Of a stretch of DNA of 64,000 nucleotides, positions 62,009 through 64,000 are shown in pieces. The notes under the pieces were generated by a model. The model was not told the DNA's origin. It made no database searches and saw nothing but the letters and a program-made list of their open reading frames with translations. The translations under genes and the position numbers were made by a program. Position 1 is the stretch's first letter, and the number at the start of each line of letters is the position of its first letter. Origin of the DNA: Rhodospirillaceae bacterium (lineage in GTDB: Bacteria; Pseudomonadota; Alphaproteobacteria; UBA6615); the NCBI GenBank assembly GCA_002713365.1, contig PASR01000011.1:229856-293855 (forward strand), written 5' to 3'.

Positions 62009-62686
62009 TTAGGCTCTCAAATTAATTTTACTTTCCTTACCCAAAATAAGATTTTGTATATTTTTGATATGCCTAATCCAAACTAAGAAAGCAAGAATCA
62101 ACATTATTGAACCGATTTTAGGGCTACCAATAAAATATCCTAGGATAGGAGAAGTGGAAACTGATACTAGTGCTGCAAGAGAAGAAAACCGAGATATTAA
62201 AGCTACTATAAGCCAAATAATTAAGGATATAAATCCAGATAATAAGGAAAGACAAAGTAAAACGCCAAAAAAGCTTGCTACGCCTTTACCTCCACGAAAC
62301 TTTAACCAAATAGGAAATATATGCCCAAGAATAACGAATATGGATGTAAAAAAGGTAATATCAGGGCCCAAATACTCTTTTGAAAGCCAGACGACTATAA
62401 TAGCTTTACCAGAATCAAATATTAGGGTGAGTGCAGCTAGACCCCGTTTTCCACTCCGTAATACATTCGTTGCTCCTATATTACCTGAACCAATTTTACG
62501 TATGTCTTCTTTGCCAAAAAATTTAGTGATCAATAGCCCAAATGGTATTGATCCAAGGAGATAAGCGAATACTAAAGACGGACAAACTATATGCCAGCTA
62601 TAAATAATATTTTTCCAATCAGGTAAGTTCAAGATTGTTTGAAAAATACTCAGGTAATAATAGATTGGGCCAAAGCCGTTTTCCAT
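62009..62686 (-). CDS. plsY: glycerol-3-phosphate acyltransferase PlsY
   Basis: AYLLGSIPFGLLITK, IGSGNIGATNVLRSG, FRGGKGVASFFGV. Confidence 0.95.
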   Translation of the reverse strand: MENGFGPIYYYLSIFQTILNLPDWKNIIYSWHIVCPSLVFAYLLGSIPFGLLITKFFGKEDIRKIGSGNIGATNVLRSGKRGLAALTLIFDSGKAIIVVWLSKEYLGPDITFFTSIFVILGHIFPIWLKFRGGKGVASFFGVLLCLSLLSGFISLIIWLIVALISRFSSLAALVSVSTSPILGYFIGSPKIGSIMLILAFLVWIRHIKNIQNLILGKESKINLRA

Positions 62687-62707
62687 TTAAAATAGAGACC
62701 TTTCTTA

Positions 62708-64000
62708 TTAAATTGCTGAAGAAAATACAGTGCGACCATCGACTACGGTAAGTAAGACTTGTCCTTGGACAAGACGACCATCAAAAGGAGAATTTTTTGA
62801 TTTTGAAGAAAATGTGCTGGGTTCAATACGTGTAGGACGGTCTGGAGCAAAGACTACCAAGTCAGCTGGGCCTCCAATGTTCAATCGTCCAACAGGAAGC
62901 CCAAGTAAATCAGCAGGTTTATAGGTTATATGTGATAGTACATTTGATAAATTTAGATAACCGTTATGACGTAGTTCTAGAGTTAGTTGTAAAAGCGTTT
63001 CTAGTCCTACAGCGCCAAATTCTGCCTGTTCAAATGGTAGGCGCTTAGAATCTTGATCTTGGGGAACGTGATCGGAGGCTATACAGTCAATGGTACCATT
63101 ACATAGACCCTCAATGATTGCTTTTCGATCTTCCTCTTGACGCAAAGGCGGTGATAACTTAGCAAAAGTTCTATAATCACCTACTGCAAGCTCGTTTAAC
63201 GAAAAATAGGGTGGAGATGTATCGCAGGTGACACTTAGACCAGAATCTTTTGCGCTGGCGATCGCTTCAACAGAAGCTGATGTTGAGATATGAGAAGCAT
63301 GATAACGGCCACCAGTCATCTCTACTAATTTGAGATCACGTTGCAGCATTATGATTTCTGCTTCTGCAGGTATTCCCGGCAAACCGAGACGAGTAGATAA
63401 TTCACCTGATTGCATTACACCCCCTTGAGCTAATTCTGGTTCTTCGGGGTGCTGCATTATAATACTATCATAAGCTTGTGCATATTTCAGTGCACGTGAG
63501 AGTACTTTGGCGTTATTTATAGTTCTTCGGCCATCAGTAAATGTTACTGCTCCAGCTTGTTTTAAAAGACCCATTTCTACTAGTTCGTCACTATTACCTC
63601 CTCTAGTAACAGTCGCATGAGCAAATACCTTTATTAATTTTACCTCACGTGCACGTCTTGCAATAAATTCTAGGACCGATACTTCGTCGATTACTGGATT
63701 TGTATTGGGAAGTGCCACAACCGTTGTAACGCCGCCTGCTGCTGCAGCTTTACTGCCGCTTTCTAAGTCCTCCTTATGTTCGGCACCGGGTTCACAAAGG
63801 TCCGCTCGAATGTCTACTAAGCCAGGACTTAAGACACCACCCCTGCAGTCTACTTGAACTGCGCTTTCAGGTATGCCCTCAGCGAAAATTTCTGGCCCAA
63901 TAGCAGCGATTGTTTCTCCATCTGACAAAAGTCCTCCAATGTCAGATGCTGGAATATCAAGGTTAGTTGCAGGGTCTATAACTCTAGCATTTGTATACGC
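62708..64000 (-). CDS. pyrC: dihydroorotase-like protein (PyrC/PyrC' type), truncated by window edge
   Basis: ARVIDPATNLDIPASDIGGLL...LSPGLVDIRADLCEPGAEHKEDLESGSKAAAAGGVTTVVALPNTNPVID; frame stays open to the last base. Confidence 0.88.
   Translation of the reverse strand, partial: AYTNARVIDPATNLDIPASDIGGLLSDGETIAAIGPEIFAEGIPESAVQVDCRGGVLSPGLVDIRADLCEPGAEHKEDLESGSKAAAAGGVTTVVALPNTNPVIDEVSVLEFIARRAREVKLIKVFAHATVTRGGNSDELVEMGLLKQAGAVTFTDGRRTINNAKVLSRALKYAQAYDSIIMQHPEEPELAQGGVMQSGELSTRLGLPGIPAEAEIIMLQRDLKLVEMTGGRYHASHISTSASVEAIASAKDSGLSVTCDTSPPYFSLNELAVGDYRTFAKLSPPLRQEEDRKAIIEGLCNGTIDCIASDHVPQDQDSKRLPFEQAEFGAVGLETLLQLTLELRHNGYLNLSNVLSHITYKPADLLGLPVGRLNIGGPADLVVFAPDRPTRIEPSTFSSKSKNSPFDGRLVQGQVLLTVVDGRTVFSSAI

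Noticed and set aside
1-64000. CRISPR arrays, toxin-antitoxin, restriction, prophage or transposon systems
   Set aside because: No repeat-spacer structure, transposase, integrase, terminal repeats or defence domains were seen in any ORF.

Overview
AT-rich, gene-dense bacterial chromosome segment. It is most likely alphaproteobacterial, judging from DUF2794, the yfgM-bamB-der, alr-mlaEF-radA-cvpA-purF and purN-purM-DUF2066-hdaA-ppk-ppx-rnd-aspS runs, and fabDG-acpP-fabF-mltG-yicC-gmk. Almost everything is housekeeping: pantothenate synthesis, MurNAc/GlcNAc recycling, outer-membrane biogenesis (BamB, SurA, LptD/F/G), fatty-acid synthesis, purine synthesis, replication (DnaB, HolC, HdaA, TopA), ribosomal proteins and polyphosphate metabolism. 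I see no CRISPR array, prophage, transposon, rRNA or confident tRNA. The most noteworthy signals are exceptions to normal gene structure. (1) topA is interrupted by one in-frame TGA, with fully conserved sequence on both sides. (2) purM has no canonical start codon in frame, but has an AUU with a well-placed GGAG. (3) ppx has no canonical start, shares the frame of ppk after a single TAA, and has an AUA behind a near-perfect extended Shine-Dalgarno. (4) There is a compact murQ / BadF-type kinase / nagA / cytoplasmic NamZ (DUF1343) locus. (5) The fabG-acpP intergenic region holds a GC-rich element with mutually exclusive hairpins, and the rpsF leader is structured. (6) A dprA-shaped gap between plsY and topA may hold a decayed remnant. 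All calls come from reading the sequence; no searches were run.
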